Assembly (NCBI GenBank): GCA_020024985.1
Contig: JAHHSW010000011.1
Span: 1 to 13,796, forward strand
DNA from: Anaeroplasmataceae bacterium
Lineage (GTDB): Bacteria > Bacillota_I > Bacilli_A > Acholeplasmatales > Anaeroplasmataceae
DNA length: 13,796 nucleotides
Direction of reading: 5' to 3'
The position numbers and the translations under genes are program-made. Under the pieces are notes generated by a model that searched no databases, was not told where the DNA came from, and worked only from the letters and a program-made list of their open reading frames with translations. Each line of letters begins with the position of its first letter. Positions within the stretch are counted from its first letter, which is position 1. Positions 13,744 to 13,796 of the stretch are shown here, in pieces.

Positions 13744-13769
13744 AACTATTCCTCCTTTTAAATCTACAC

Positions 13770-13792
13770 AAAGGGCAAAATACCTTCCCTTT
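13770..13792. other. Hairpin upstream of the Trk operon
   Basis: AAAGGG (13770-13775) and CCCTTT (13787-13792) form a 6-bp inverted repeat with an 11-base loop. On the plus strand it runs into TTAC with five T in all, and on the minus strand it lies in the leader of the TPR-like gene. It could be a terminator for a gene beyond the window edge or a leader hairpin. The window ends too soon to decide. Confidence 0.35.
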
Positions 13793-13796
13793 TTAC

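Overview
The window is AT-rich and compactly coded on both strands. It looks like a chromosomal segment of a low-GC Bacillota. The MnmA sequence (with a CPQEKDY-containing insert), the Shine-Dalgarno sites and the gene set suggest a Bacilli/Erysipelotrichia-like lineage, but that placement is inference. TGA is used as a stop (trkA, 12158-12156), so the Mycoplasma code is unlikely. No transposase, phage gene, CRISPR array or rRNA is visible.

Layout. (1) Positions 1-3375, minus strand: mnmA (tRNA 2-thiouridylase) followed by recD2 (helicase, cut by the window edge), joined by a TAATG stop/start overlap. (2) 3376-4285: a short divergent promoter region and a PlsC-type acyltransferase on the plus strand, ending in a bidirectional terminator shared with the next gene. 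(3) 4286-7676, minus strand: a DegV/FakB-type fatty-acid-binding protein with its own terminator, then an NnrE-NnrD NAD(P)HX repair fusion transcribed with a flavin-reductase-like protein that carries an unusual C-terminal helical tail. (4) 7677-8094: the only long non-coding gap, holding divergent promoters, an 18-bp imperfect palindrome, and a leader with a 10-codon ORF and a UUCG hairpin. (5) 8095-10069, plus strand: a polytopic LPG-synthase-TM/AglD-family membrane protein overlapping a family 8 glycosyltransferase, probably a glycolipid or envelope-glycan pair. (6) 10070-10522: tRNA-Lys(CTT) with a strong promoter and two tandem terminators, facing the terminator of the potassium operon. 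(7) 10523-13743, minus strand: a Trk/Ktr potassium operon in the order TPR-like protein, short RCK protein, RCK+RCK_C protein, TrkH.

How the genes fit together. Several genes concern membrane and envelope lipids: acyltransferase, fatty-acid-binding DegV, membrane protein plus GT8. Others are housekeeping: tRNA thiolation, DNA helicase, cofactor repair, K+ homeostasis. Four promoters share an extended -10 of the form TGG-TAnAAn. Several ribosome binding sites use the distal anti-SD match GGTGAT, which contains a spurious GTG. For this reason I moved four starts downstream of the longest reading frame.

The least ordinary parts are the leader of the membrane-protein/GT8 pair, the asymmetric two-subunit RCK pair, and the tail on the flavin-reductase-like protein. 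I see no convincing new defence, mobile or RNA system. Most of the window is standard core genome.
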